Assembly (NCBI RefSeq): GCF_024298965.1
Contig: NZ_CP085193.1
Location: 10,726,001-10,790,000 of the forward strand
Length of the DNA stretch: 64,000 nt
Direction: 5' to 3'
From: Streptomyces rapamycinicus NRRL 5491
GTDB taxonomy: Bacteria > Actinomycetota > Actinomycetes > Streptomycetales > Streptomycetaceae
The position numbers and the translations under genes are program-made. Within the stretch, counting starts at the first letter, position 1. Each line of letters begins with the position of its first letter. The notes under the pieces were generated by a model. It saw nothing but the letters and a program-made list of their open reading frames with translations, searched no databases and was not told the DNA's origin. Below are positions 34,883 through 43,883 of this stretch, piece after piece.

Positions 34883-35860
34883 ATGACGCCCCGCAAACGA
34901 CGGGCGACCGAAGTCGGCCCGGACCCCGAGTTCCTGCTACGGCTCTTCACCACGGTTGCCAGGGCCCGGGCCTTGGAGGACGCGCTGAGCGTTCATATCC
35001 GGGACCACGGGTTCGCCGGTTTCTGGCATCCGGGCAAGGGACAGGAGGCAGCGGCGGCAGGGGCCTGCGCCGCACTGCGCCAGGATGACTACCTCTTCTA
35101 CCAGGGGCGCGGCGCGACGTGGCCACTGGCGAAGGGGATGGGGCTTCAGCCGGTCATCGGCGATCTGCTGGGGAGGGTCACCGGTTCGACGGGTGGCAGG
35201 GGTGCGGGGGTACCCCACTGGGCCGACCCCTCGCTGGGGATCATGGGAGAGGGCGCGACCCTGGGAAGTGTCTACCCCCTGGCCGCCGGCGCCGCACTGT
35301 CGGCGAAGCTGCGCGGAACCGATCAGATCGCTCTCGCCGACTTCGGTGACGGCACCTCCCACCGCGGAACCTTCCACGAAACCTTGATCCAGTCGTCGGT
35401 GTGGAAGCTGCCGCTCATCTACTTCTGTGAGAACAACGGCATCTCGGTATCCACTCCCTTCCACGAGGTCAGTCCCACCGAGAACGTGGCCGACCGGGCC
35501 GTCGCCTACGGTGTGCCCGGTGTGATCGTGGACGGGCATGATGCCGTCGAGGTCCACCGGGCCACGGCGGAGGCGGTCGCCCGAGCCCGTGCCGGAGAGG
35601 GGCCCACCCTCATCGAGGCCAAGGTCACCAGGGTCGGCGGGCACTGGGAGGGCGATGCGCAGCAGTACCGCGCGACCGACTATCTCGACGGTTACCGGGA
35701 TCCGCTCGATGTCCTGCGGGAGCATCTCGGCGCGGAATACGAGGAGGCCGCCGACAAGATCGTCGGCGCGGCCGAGGCCGAGGTGGCGGAAGAGCTGCGT
35801 ACCGCCGAGGCGGCCGAACTACCCGACCCCGGGATCATTCTGAAGGACGTGTTCGCGTGA
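34883..35860 (+). CDS. 2-oxoacid/acetoin dehydrogenase E1 alpha subunit (AcoA-like)
   Basis: 325 residues from ATG 34883 (AAGGAGG upstream). Thiamine diphosphate motif: GDGTSHRGTFHE (from G155) to ENN about 30 residues later. Substrate-channel residues appear in GFWHPGKGQEAAAAG and YQGRGATWPLAKGM. The short alpha subunit and overall look are nearer to acetoin dehydrogenase AcoA and branched-chain E1 than to pyruvate E1. With E1beta and E2 it would cleave a 2-oxoacid or an acyloin/diketone and hand the acyl group to CoA. It is first in a seven-gene operon, and its stop overlaps the E1beta start. Confidence 0.87.
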   Translation: MTPRKRRATEVGPDPEFLLRLFTTVARARALEDALSVHIRDHGFAGFWHPGKGQEAAAAGACAALRQDDYLFYQGRGATWPLAKGMGLQPVIGDLLGRVTGSTGGRGAGVPHWADPSLGIMGEGATLGSVYPLAAGAALSAKLRGTDQIALADFGDGTSHRGTFHETLIQSSVWKLPLIYFCENNGISVSTPFHEVSPTENVADRAVAYGVPGVIVDGHDAVEVHRATAEAVARARAGEGPTLIEAKVTRVGGHWEGDAQQYRATDYLDGYRDPLDVLREHLGAEYEEAADKIVGAAEAEVAEELRTAEAAELPDPGIILKDVFA

Positions 35861-36876
35861 CTACCACGGAGACAATCCCCGCGCCCCCTGCTCAGGGCAC
35901 CGCGGTGATGACCTATCAGGCCGCTCAGGGCGCGGCGCTGGCCGAGGAGATGCGCCGCGACCCGACGGTCTTCTGCATGGGCCAGGATCTGCGCAACGGA
36001 GGCTTCTTCGGCGGCACTCGGGGCATGGTCGAGGAGTTCGGGCCCCAGCGAGTGATCGACACCGGAATCACCGAGGCGTTCATGGCCGGATGCGCGGCGG
36101 GCGCGGCGATGACCGGCATGCGGCCGGTGGTGCAGATGGGATTCGCCGACTTCTCCCTCATCGCCGGGGACGAGATTTTCCAGAAGCTCGGCAAGTGGCG
36201 GTCCATGCACGGTGGCCAGTTCGAGTTGCCCGCCGTCATCATCATGCCGATCGGACCCAGCGGTGGCGCCGGGCCGGAGCACTCGGGCTCGATGGAGATG
36301 CTGGGCATGCACTTCCCCGGGGTGAAGGTCGTCGTACCTTCCGACCCCTGGGACGCCAAGGCGTTGCTGAAGGCGGCGATCCGGGACCCCAACCCCGTGC
36401 TCTACTACCCGAGCAAGCAGCTGGACTGGAAGCGCGGGCCAGTCTCCACCGACACCGAGCACCTCGTGCCGCTGGGACAGGCCACGGTCCGCCGGGCCGG
36501 TTCAACCGCCACTGTGATCGCGTACGGGTGTATGACGCCCCGTGCCGTCGAGGCGGCCGGGATTCTCGCGCCCGAGGGGATCGAACTGGACGTCATCGAT
36601 CTGCGCACGCTCGTTCCCCTGGATCTGGACACGGTCACCACCTCCGTACTTCGCACGCACCGCGCCCTGATCGTCCACGAGGCGCCCAGGACCGCCGGGC
36701 CGGGCGCCGAGATCGCCGCCGCCATACAGGAGCGCTGCTTCTGGGACCTGGAGGCCCCCGTGATGCGCCTGGGCGCGGTGGACGCGCCCATACCGGCCAG
36801 CCGCTTCCTGGAAGAGCACTGCTTCCCGAGCGTGGACGACATCACGCGGGCCGCCCGTCGGCTCGCACACACCTGA
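35857..36876 (+). CDS. 2-oxoacid/acetoin dehydrogenase E1 beta subunit (AcoB-like)
   Basis: 339 residues. GTG 35857 overlaps the E1alpha stop (GTGA), so the subunits are translationally coupled for 1:1 assembly. Conserved blocks: RVIDTGITEAFMAGCAAGAA (with the TPP-activating Glu), VVQMGFADFSLIAGDEIFQK, then PSGGAGPEHSGSMEM, and the C-terminal transketolase domain TVIAYGCMTPRAVEAAG. It forms the alpha2beta2 E1 with the preceding gene. Confidence 0.88.
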   Translation: MTTTETIPAPPAQGTAVMTYQAAQGAALAEEMRRDPTVFCMGQDLRNGGFFGGTRGMVEEFGPQRVIDTGITEAFMAGCAAGAAMTGMRPVVQMGFADFSLIAGDEIFQKLGKWRSMHGGQFELPAVIIMPIGPSGGAGPEHSGSMEMLGMHFPGVKVVVPSDPWDAKALLKAAIRDPNPVLYYPSKQLDWKRGPVSTDTEHLVPLGQATVRRAGSTATVIAYGCMTPRAVEAAGILAPEGIELDVIDLRTLVPLDLDTVTTSVLRTHRALIVHEAPRTAGPGAEIAAAIQERCFWDLEAPVMRLGAVDAPIPASRFLEEHCFPSVDDITRAARRLAHT

Positions 36877-36908
36877 CACGCGACGCGCCGAGCAGCCGGA
36901 GACCCCAC

Positions 36909-38309
36909 ATGACGACACTGATCGACATCCGCCTGCCCCACATGGGGTCGGTTGAACGAGCGGTCATCACCGCCTGGCACAAGACCGCCGGCGACAAGGT
37001 GGCTGTTGACGACCCCCTGCTGGACGTGTCGACGGACAAGGTCGACACGGAGGTGCCCTCTCCCTCGGAGGGCACATTGGTGAGGGTCCTCGCCGAAGCA
37101 GGTCAAGAGGTGCCGGTGGGCGAGGTGATCGCCCAGTTCGCTCCGGCCCAGGCCACCGCCGAGGAGGTCGCCGCGGCCCTGGGCAGGGCAGTACAGGAGG
37201 CTCCTGTACGGGAACGGGACGTCACCGCGCCGGTGGCCACGACGCCCCGTGCGCCGGCCGCGGAGGCCCCCGCGGTATCGCCCCTGCCGGAGCAGGACGT
37301 ACGGGGAGTCTCGCTGGTCCTGGGGGCAGCCCTCCGGCACCTGGCCGCCCCGGCGATTCACAGGCCGCGGCCGGCGACCTCTCCGCTGGTACGACGCATG
37401 GCCAAGGAGGCCGGAATCGACCTCGGTGACGTCACCGGAAGTGGGCCCGGCGGACGTGTGACCAGGACTGATGTGCAACGCTATCTGGACGTGGCATCCC
37501 AGACACCTCCCGTCCGCCGGGACACACCAGCGGACACCCCGACCGTGCCGGAGCCGACGGCCACGAACACCGTCAGTTGCCCGGATGGATACCAGGATCT
37601 GCCACACGAGGCGGTGCCACACAGCCCGATCCGCAAGGCGATCGCGGCGCACATGGTGGAGTCGGTCAGCACGGCACCGCAGCTCACCGCGCAGGTCGAC
37701 GTGGACTTCTCACGCGTCATGGCGGCGCGCGAGGAGACCAACGCGGGCCGCGCCCGGCGCGGGCTGGGCAAACTCAGCCTGCTGCCCTTCGTCGCCCGTG
37801 CCGCCGTCGCGATGCTGCGCGATCATCCGGATGTGAACGGGACATTCACCGCCACGCATCTGCTGCGCTGGGGCTCTGTGAACCTCGGCATCGCCGTGGA
37901 CGCGGACTCCGGACTCTACGTACCCGTCATCCGCAACGCGCAGCGGCTCAGCCTGGAGGGTCTCGCGGACGCCATCGCCGATCTGAGCGAGCGAGCACGA
38001 GGACGCAAGCTGACGGCTCTGGACCTCGCACAGGGCACCTTCACCATCAGCAACTCCGGCAGTGTCGGCGGCGTCATCTCCACTCCGATCCTGACCCGCC
38101 CCCAGGTCGCCTCCCTCGGTGTACCCGCCGTGGTGCGACAGCCCGTGGCAGTGAGGGGGAAGGACGGTGAGGAATACGTCGCCATCAGGCCGGTCGCCCG
38201 GCTGGGACTGACCTTCGACCACCGCGCGATGGATGGCTCTGACGCCCTGCGCGCCCTGCTCTCGATCCAGCGGAATCTCCAGGAATGGCCCGCCGAAGCC
38301 TACCGATGA
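36909..38309 (+). CDS. Dihydrolipoyl acyltransferase (E2) of the 2-oxoacid dehydrogenase complex
   Basis: 466 residues. One lipoyl domain (residues 1-80, lipoyl Lys44 in DVSTDKVDTEV), a Pro/Ala-rich linker, and a peripheral-subunit-binding domain (PLVRRMAKEAGIDLGDVTGS then GPGGRVTRTDVQRYL, about 158-195). After a second linker comes the catalytic acyltransferase domain ending with FDHRAMDG (H438, D442). It transfers the acyl group from lipoate to CoA. No dihydrolipoamide dehydrogenase (E3) lies in the window, so E3 must be shared with a housekeeping complex. Confidence 0.9.
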   Translation: MTTLIDIRLPHMGSVERAVITAWHKTAGDKVAVDDPLLDVSTDKVDTEVPSPSEGTLVRVLAEAGQEVPVGEVIAQFAPAQATAEEVAAALGRAVQEAPVRERDVTAPVATTPRAPAAEAPAVSPLPEQDVRGVSLVLGAALRHLAAPAIHRPRPATSPLVRRMAKEAGIDLGDVTGSGPGGRVTRTDVQRYLDVASQTPPVRRDTPADTPTVPEPTATNTVSCPDGYQDLPHEAVPHSPIRKAIAAHMVESVSTAPQLTAQVDVDFSRVMAAREETNAGRARRGLGKLSLLPFVARAAVAMLRDHPDVNGTFTATHLLRWGSVNLGIAVDADSGLYVPVIRNAQRLSLEGLADAIADLSERARGRKLTALDLAQGTFTISNSGSVGGVISTPILTRPQVASLGVPAVVRQPVAVRGKDGEEYVAIRPVARLGLTFDHRAMDGSDALRALLSIQRNLQEWPAEAYR

Positions 38310-38328
38310 CCGCAAGGAGGAACACACG

Positions 38329-39519
38329 ATGCCAGGAAGCGTCATCATCGCCGGGGCGAGAACCCCGATCGGCAAAATGCTCGGTTCGCTCGGCGGGCTG
38401 ACCGCCCCGCAACTCGGTGCGACAGCGATCTCCGCCGCGTTGGAACGCGCGGGCGTGGCGCCGAGCGAAGTCGACGCCGTCGTCATGGGAACGGCCGTCC
38501 AGGCGGGCGTGGGGCCCAACCCGGCCCGTCAGGCCGCCGCTGCCGCGGGTCTTGCCATGGATGTGCCCGCCACGACCGTCAACAAGTTGTGCCTGTCCGG
38601 CCTGCACGCCGTCGCGCTGGCGGACCTCCTCGTCTCCTCCGGTCAGCACGAGGTGGTGGTCGCGGGCGGTATGGAGTCGATGACCCACGCCCCCTATCTG
38701 CTGCCCGGGGCCCGCCGGGGATACCACTACGGCCCTGCCGACGCACAGGACGCCCTGGACGCCGACGCCCTGGTATGCGCGTTCGATGGGATCTCCATGG
38801 GAGCGGCCACCGAGCGGTACCAAACCGGGCTCGGCATCTCCCGGCAGGAGCAGGACGCCTTCGCCGCCCGGTCACATCGACGGGCCGCTGTCGCGGCCTC
38901 GGACGGACGCCTCGCCGAGGAGATCGTTCCCGTGACGGTTCCAGGACGCCGGGAGGACCGCCTTGTCGACTCCGATGAGGGGATCCGGCCCGATACAACG
39001 CCCGGGACTCTGGCCCGACTCCGCCCGGCATTCGCCCCCGACGGGACGATCACCGCGGGCTCGTCCTCACAGTTGTCCGACGGCGCGTGCGCCCTGGTCG
39101 TGACCAGCCGTGAGCGCGCCGAGTCCCTGGGAGTGCGGCCGCTTGCCGCGATCGGGGCGTACGGCAGTGTCGCGGGCCCGGATCCCTCGCTGTTGTCCCA
39201 GCCGGCGGGCGCCGTGCGCGACGCACTCCGCCGCGACGGTGGCCTCACCATCCACGACCTCGACCTGCTGGAGATCAACGAGGCGTTCGCCGGGGTCGCC
39301 CTGCGATCCATGCGGGAACTGGATGTGGATCCCGAGAAGGTCAATGTCAACGGTGGAGCCATCGCTCTCGGCCACCCCGTCGGGATGAGCGGTGCCCGCC
39401 TGGTGCTGTCCCTCGCCCTGGAACTCCGCCGGCGCGGGGACACAACCGGCGTGGCCGCGTTGTGCGGCGGCGGTGGGCAAGGTGACGCGCTTCTGCTGAA
39501 GAGCGGCGCCGCTACATGA
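38329..39519 (+). CDS. Acetyl-CoA acetyltransferase family thiolase
   Basis: 396 residues from ATG 38329 with CAAGGAGG upstream. Nucleophile Cys88 in TVNKLCLSGLHA, NEAFAGVALRS, catalytic His in GHPVGMSGAR and second Cys in ALCGGGGQGDA: all thiolase residues are present. In this catabolic operon it should cleave a 3-ketoacyl-CoA. It is clearly paralogous to the thiolase-like protein at 54086, which has lost these residues. Its stop overlaps the start of the kinase-like gene (ATGA). Confidence 0.9.
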   Translation: MPGSVIIAGARTPIGKMLGSLGGLTAPQLGATAISAALERAGVAPSEVDAVVMGTAVQAGVGPNPARQAAAAAGLAMDVPATTVNKLCLSGLHAVALADLLVSSGQHEVVVAGGMESMTHAPYLLPGARRGYHYGPADAQDALDADALVCAFDGISMGAATERYQTGLGISRQEQDAFAARSHRRAAVAASDGRLAEEIVPVTVPGRREDRLVDSDEGIRPDTTPGTLARLRPAFAPDGTITAGSSSQLSDGACALVVTSRERAESLGVRPLAAIGAYGSVAGPDPSLLSQPAGAVRDALRRDGGLTIHDLDLLEINEAFAGVALRSMRELDVDPEKVNVNGGAIALGHPVGMSGARLVLSLALELRRRGDTTGVAALCGGGGQGDALLLKSGAAT

Positions 39520-40589
39520 GCCGGAACGTGCCCCCATTCGTGCCGAACGATTCCTCGGGGCACGAGACGGTGCCAGGAATCGACACGGAGCGGCTGGCCG
39601 CTTTCCTGAGCCGCGCCGTGACCGTCCACGCCCACGCCGGAGACCCCCTGAGGGTGACGTTGCTCTCGGGAGGGCGCTCCAACCTCACCTACCGCCTCAC
39701 CTGGGGACCACACGACTGGGTAATGCGCCGCCCCCCGCTGGGACATGTGCTGGAGTCCGCACACGACATGGGCCGTGAAGCGCGCGTGCTCACGGCCCTC
39801 GCACCAACGGCGGTGCCGGTCCCGGAGGTGGTCGCCGTCTGTGCGGACGACTCCGTGCTCGGCGCGCCCTTCTATGTGATGGAAACGGTCGACGGCTGGG
39901 TGCCTCGATCCGACGAGGATCTCGCACGCCTGGAGCGGGAGGCGGCCCGGAGCCTGGCGGACGGGTTCGTCGACACCCTCGCCGACCTGCACAACGTAGA
40001 TCCCGGCGAGGCCGGGCTCGCGGACTTCGGCAGACCCGAGGGCTATCTGGAACGCCAGCTGCGCCGCTGGGCTCAACAGCTCGCCTCCTCCCGAAGCCGG
40101 GAAATCGACGGCTTCGAGGAACTCGCTCGGCGACTCGCCGAGCGGACGCCCCCCTTGCAGCGCGGCGCCATCGTGCACGGGGATTTCCGTCTCGACAACG
40201 TCGTGGTGGATCCCGAGCGGCCCGGCCGCCCGCGTGCCGTCCTGGACTGGGAGATGGCCACCCTCGGGGACCCGCTCGCCGACCTGGGGCTGTTCCACCT
40301 CTACTGGATCGGCTGGGCCGGGATCGAGAATCCCATCGCCGGCACCCCCGGCCTGTGCCCCGGATTCCCGCCATGGGAGGAACTCGCGGCCCGGTATGCC
40401 GCGCGCACCGGACTGGAGTTGGAACACCTGGACTGGTACCTGGCGTTCGCGCCCTACAAGCTCGCCGTGATCCTGGAAGGCATCCACTTCCGGCACCGCC
40501 AGGGGCTCACCGTCGGTGAGGGATTCGAGGCCATCGCCGGCATGGTCCCCCTCCTCGTCGACCGGGGACTCGCCGCCCTCAACCGCTGA
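39516..40589 (+). CDS. APH-family phosphotransferase (LvaA / ACAD11-kinase-like)
   Basis: 357 residues with an aminoglycoside-phosphotransferase fold. Substrate/ATP lobe: VTLLSGGRSNLTYRLTWGPH. The catalytic loop is HGDFRLDNVV (H221, D223) and the metal-binding segment LDWEMATLGDP (D244). Its neighbour is an acyl-CoA dehydrogenase. The same pair occurs as LvaA/LvaC in bacterial levulinate breakdown and fused in human ACAD10/11. There the kinase phosphorylates a 4-hydroxyacyl-CoA so that the dehydrogenase partner can eliminate phosphate and yield an enoyl-CoA. By analogy this operon may process gamma-hydroxyacyl-CoA units; that is inference, not proven here. Confidence 0.85.
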   Translation: MSRNVPPFVPNDSSGHETVPGIDTERLAAFLSRAVTVHAHAGDPLRVTLLSGGRSNLTYRLTWGPHDWVMRRPPLGHVLESAHDMGREARVLTALAPTAVPVPEVVAVCADDSVLGAPFYVMETVDGWVPRSDEDLARLEREAARSLADGFVDTLADLHNVDPGEAGLADFGRPEGYLERQLRRWAQQLASSRSREIDGFEELARRLAERTPPLQRGAIVHGDFRLDNVVVDPERPGRPRAVLDWEMATLGDPLADLGLFHLYWIGWAGIENPIAGTPGLCPGFPPWEELAARYAARTGLELEHLDWYLAFAPYKLAVILEGIHFRHRQGLTVGEGFEAIAGMVPLLVDRGLAALNR

Positions 40590-40644
40590 CCGCTCGCACA
40601 CCTCAGGCCGCGCACCGGCCTCCGCACCGCACTCAGGGAACGGA

Positions 40645-41943
40645 ATGGACTTCACTCCCGACAAACGATCCGCCGCTCTGCACGAAAACCTCGTCGATTT
40701 CATGCACACCCGGGTCCTTCCGGCCGAGGAGCGGTTCGTTGAACCGCACTTCGCGCCGGGCTCGGCCGTTCCTCCCGGCGTGCCGGAGACGGGCTGGGGC
40801 CGTCCGCCCGTCATGGCCGAGCTGCGGAGTGAAGCACGAGACCGTGGGCTGTGGAATCTGTTTCTGCCGCACTCGCCGCTGGGAGCGGGCTTGACCAACC
40901 TGCAGTACGCTCCGCTCGCCGAGGTCACGGGATGGAGCCCGTTGGTGGCCCCCGAGGCGCTGAACTGTGCGGCGCCCGACACCGGCAACATGGAACTGCT
41001 CTCGCTGTTCGGCACTCCCGAGCAGCAGGAACGGTGGCTGGGGCCCCTCCTGGACGCGCGTATACGTTCCGCCTATTGCATGACCGAACCGGCTGTCGCC
41101 TCCTCCGACGCGGCCAATATCGCCACCCGTGCACGCCGCGACGGCGATGAGTATGTGCTGAACGGACGGAAGTGGTGGTCCACCGGAGCTCTGGCACCGG
41201 AATGCGAACTTCTGGTCGTCCTCGCGGTCACCGACCCCGATACCGAGCCGCGACGCCGCCAGAGCATCCTGCTCGTACCGCGAGACACCCCGGGTGTGCG
41301 TGTGGTGCGGGGGTTGTCGGTGTTCGGCTTCACCGACGCGAGCCACGGCGGCCACGCGGAAGTCGTCTTCGACGATGCCCGGATCCCGGTCGCGAACATC
41401 CTGGGAGCGGAGGGCGACGGGGGGCGTCTCGCCCAGGCCCGGCTCGGCCCCGGCCGTATTCACCACTGCATGCGCCTGGTGGGCATGGCCGAGCGCGCCC
41501 TGCAGCTGATGTGCCGCCGGGCCGGGGAACGGAGTGCCTTCGGACAGCCCCTGGCCGGCCACGGCGCCGTACTGGAGTCGATCGCCGAGGCCCGCGTCCG
41601 TATCGACCAGCTACGACTGATGGTGCTCCACGCCGCTTGGCTCATCGACGAGCGTGGTGCCCGGGCCGCTCGCACCGAGATATCCGCCATCAAGGTCGCC
41701 GCGCCGCGTACCGCGGAATGGGTGATCGACCAGGCCATACAGGTGCATGGCGCTGCCGGTATGGCCCAGGATCTGCCGTTGGCGACACTGTGGGCACAGG
41801 CCCGTGGTCTGAGGTTCGCCGACGGCCCGGACGAGGTGCACCGCATGGTGCTGGGCCGTCGGGAACTCCGCCGCCAGGCGGATCTGTGTCAGGCAGGCCA
41901 CGAGGGCGTCACGACGATCCCGTCCTGGGGAGGCGCACAGTGA
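40645..41943 (+). CDS. Acyl-CoA dehydrogenase, partner of the APH kinase (LvaC/ACAD11-like)
   Basis: 432 residues from ATG 40645. Flavin and substrate motifs: RSAYCMTEPAVASSDAANIA, YVLNGRKWWSTGALAPECEL, and the C-terminal FAD/dimer region RAGERSAFGQPLAGHGAVLE with IQVHGAAGMAQDLPLA. The N-terminal block MDFTPDKRSAALHENLVDFM and the length fit the ACAD11/LvaC branch rather than classical FadE. It follows the kinase by 55 nt in the same operon. Probable role: conversion of a phosphorylated 4-hydroxyacyl-CoA, or plain desaturation. Confidence 0.88.
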   Translation: MDFTPDKRSAALHENLVDFMHTRVLPAEERFVEPHFAPGSAVPPGVPETGWGRPPVMAELRSEARDRGLWNLFLPHSPLGAGLTNLQYAPLAEVTGWSPLVAPEALNCAAPDTGNMELLSLFGTPEQQERWLGPLLDARIRSAYCMTEPAVASSDAANIATRARRDGDEYVLNGRKWWSTGALAPECELLVVLAVTDPDTEPRRRQSILLVPRDTPGVRVVRGLSVFGFTDASHGGHAEVVFDDARIPVANILGAEGDGGRLAQARLGPGRIHHCMRLVGMAERALQLMCRRAGERSAFGQPLAGHGAVLESIAEARVRIDQLRLMVLHAAWLIDERGARAARTEISAIKVAAPRTAEWVIDQAIQVHGAAGMAQDLPLATLWAQARGLRFADGPDEVHRMVLGRRELRRQADLCQAGHEGVTTIPSWGGAQ

Positions 41944-42791
41944 CGTCCCGGCCTGCCGCACGGATACAACCGGACCATGCCCCTTCCTCGCCGGTACGAC
42001 TCGAGCGGGACGGGGCCCTGGCCAGGATCGTGTTGGCGCACGCGCACACCGGCAACGCCTTCGACCTCGGCTTCGTCAGGGCCCTGCGAGACGCCGTGGC
42101 ACAGCTCGCACACTGGACCGAGGAAGCGGACTCCGAGAAGATCGAAGCCGTGCTGCTGAGCGCCGAAGGACCCAACTTCAGCGTCGGCGGCGACCTGCGG
42201 GCCTTCGTCGCCGAGCAGGACGCGGTGGGCGGATACGTCCGCGAGGTCGCCGAGACCGCCCACGAAGCGGTGCTCGGGCTGGCCGGACTGTACGTTCCGG
42301 TGGTCGCCGAGGTACAGGGTGCGGTGGCCGGCGGCGCGGTCGGGCTCACCCTGACGGCGGACCTGGTGGTGGCCGCCCGTGGCGCGAAGGTGAGGCTGGG
42401 CTACACGGCGCTGGGGCTGACCCCCGACTGCGGGGCGTCGTGGCTGTTGCCCCGTCTGCTCGGGGAGCGGCGCGCGCTCGACCTGCTGCTCACCAATCGT
42501 GTGCTCCCGGCCGCGGAGGCCGAGGCGTGGGGACTCGTCAATCGCGTCGTCGATGACGCCGAACTTCCCTCCGCAGCCGAAGCGCTGGCCCGTTCACTGG
42601 TGGACGGCCACGGGCTCGCCCTGTCGCGGGCCAAGCTCCTGGTGCGCGGCGACCGGCTCGACGGCCTGCGCGATCACCTCGAATGCGAAGCGGAGTTCAT
42701 CGCCGCGGCCAGCGCTCGGCCACGGACCAGGAAGGCCATGGAGGACTTCCTCGCCGGGACGCGTCCGAAGCGGGGACACCGCGCCCGCTGA
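41940..42791 (+). CDS. Enoyl-CoA hydratase/isomerase family protein
   Basis: 283 residues. GTG 41940 overlaps the preceding stop (GTGA). Crotonase fold: oxyanion-hole segments FSVGGDLRAFV and EVQGAVAGGAVGLTLTADLV. The usual catalytic Glu positions are partly altered (LGYTALGLTPDCGASWLLPR), so hydration, isomerisation or C-C hydrolysis are all possible. Last gene of the seven-gene operon; a hairpin follows. Confidence 0.85.
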   Translation: MTSRPAARIQPDHAPSSPVRLERDGALARIVLAHAHTGNAFDLGFVRALRDAVAQLAHWTEEADSEKIEAVLLSAEGPNFSVGGDLRAFVAEQDAVGGYVREVAETAHEAVLGLAGLYVPVVAEVQGAVAGGAVGLTLTADLVVAARGAKVRLGYTALGLTPDCGASWLLPRLLGERRALDLLLTNRVLPAAEAEAWGLVNRVVDDAELPSAAEALARSLVDGHGLALSRAKLLVRGDRLDGLRDHLECEAEFIAAASARPRTRKAMEDFLAGTRPKRGHRAR

Positions 42792-42839
42792 CACCACAGC
42801 CGGGCGGACACGCGTCGGCCTGAGCACTCGGTGGGGTTC

Positions 42840-42872
42840 GTCATGGCCGCCGTTCTCTTCGACGGCCATGAC
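42840..42872. terminator. Hairpin between convergent hydratase and acyl-CoA dehydrogenase operons
   Basis: Arms 42840-42852 and 42860-42872 pair over 12 of 13 positions with a 7-nt loop (GTCATGGCCG side arms). It lies between the ends of two convergent operons, where it can serve both. Confidence 0.6.
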
Positions 42873-42893
42873 ACCTTCCACCACCGTCGGGGC

Positions 42894-43883
42894 TCACGGC
42901 GCCAGGACGAGGGATCGGCATGCGGCCGGGGTTCCCCAGGCATCACGGAGGGCGCGGGCTTTGCGGATCCACAGGGACAGGTCCAGTTCCTCGGTGTAGC
43001 CGAGCGCGCCATGTACCTGTAGAGCTGTGCGTGAGGCGGCGTAGGCAGCCTCGCCCGCGGCCACTTTCGCCGCCGCGCACTCCCGGTGGGCGGACGGGGC
43101 GTCCGAGGCCAGGGCCAGGGCGGCGGAGTGGATCAGAGGCTGGGCGAACTCCAATGCGAGGAGAACGTCCGCCAGGCGGTGTTTCACGGCCTGGAACGAG
43201 CCGATGGCGACTCCGAACTGGGTGCGCTGGGTGGCGTACGCGACGGTGTGGTCCAGCAGCGCGCGGCCGAGCCCCAGGGCCTGGGCGGCTGTTGTCAGGG
43301 CCGCCACATCGGTGGTGTACGCGGCCGCTGCCCGGACCGTGGGCCCCTCGACGAGGACCGTTGCGCCCGTCGGACGGGACAATCGGCGGGCCGGATCGGA
43401 GGAACGCTGAAGCGGGCCGCCCCCCGCTGCCAGCCATACGGTCTCGTCCTCGACGACGAATACGGCGTCGGCCGCGTCCGCGTCGAGCGCGTAAGGGCTC
43501 CCGGTATCGGGCACGCACAGGGAGACGAGCGCCGCGCCGGTGGCGATCCGCGGCAGCCACGTCTCGGCAGAGGCGTGGTCGCCGAGCCGGTCGAGGAGGG
43601 CGGCCGCGGCGACGGTTTCCACCAGCGGACCCGGTACGGCGTGGCGGCCCAGTTCGGTGAAGGCGACGCTCAGTTCGACAGGTAGCGGGCCCAGGCCCTG
43701 GTGTCGCTCCGGTACGGCGAGGCCGAAGACTCCCGCGTCGGCGAGCCGACTCCACAGGGTGCGGCCGGGGTCCGGGTCCCCGGCCGCCCAGGACCGTATC
43801 GTGCTTGGTGTGTCCGACGATCCGAGCATGCCGTCCAAGGTCTTCGCGAACGCACGCTGCTCGGTGTCGAGGAGGAACCGCAT
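42894..43883 (-). CDS. Acyl-CoA dehydrogenase, small subunit of a heteromeric pair
   Basis: 329 residues. ATG 43883 overlaps the stop of the large subunit (TGATG). N-terminal FLLDTEQRAFAKTLDGMLGS and C-terminal YATQRTQFGVAIGSFQAVKH, LQVHGALGYTEELDLSLWIR. The middle beta domain is short and divergent. Short, lineage-specific dehydrogenases next to a longer one form alpha2beta2 heterotetramers in steroid catabolism of actinobacteria (FadE31-32, FadE28-29 types). This one is likely the partner of the next entry. Confidence 0.85.
   Translation of the reverse strand: MRFLLDTEQRAFAKTLDGMLGSSDTPSTIRSWAAGDPDPGRTLWSRLADAGVFGLAVPERHQGLGPLPVELSVAFTELGRHAVPGPLVETVAAAALLDRLGDHASAETWLPRIATGAALVSLCVPDTGSPYALDADAADAVFVVEDETVWLAAGGGPLQRSSDPARRLSRPTGATVLVEGPTVRAAAAYTTDVAALTTAAQALGLGRALLDHTVAYATQRTQFGVAIGSFQAVKHRLADVLLALEFAQPLIHSAALALASDAPSAHRECAAAKVAAGEAAYAASRTALQVHGALGYTEELDLSLWIRKARALRDAWGTPAACRSLVLAP

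Noticed and set aside
38727..41015. A 762-codon open frame on the minus strand opposite the thiolase, kinase and dehydrogenase genes
   Set aside because: It is the complement of three well-supported genes, contains no recognisable domain and is rich in Arg, Gly and Pro, as shadow frames in GC-rich DNA are.
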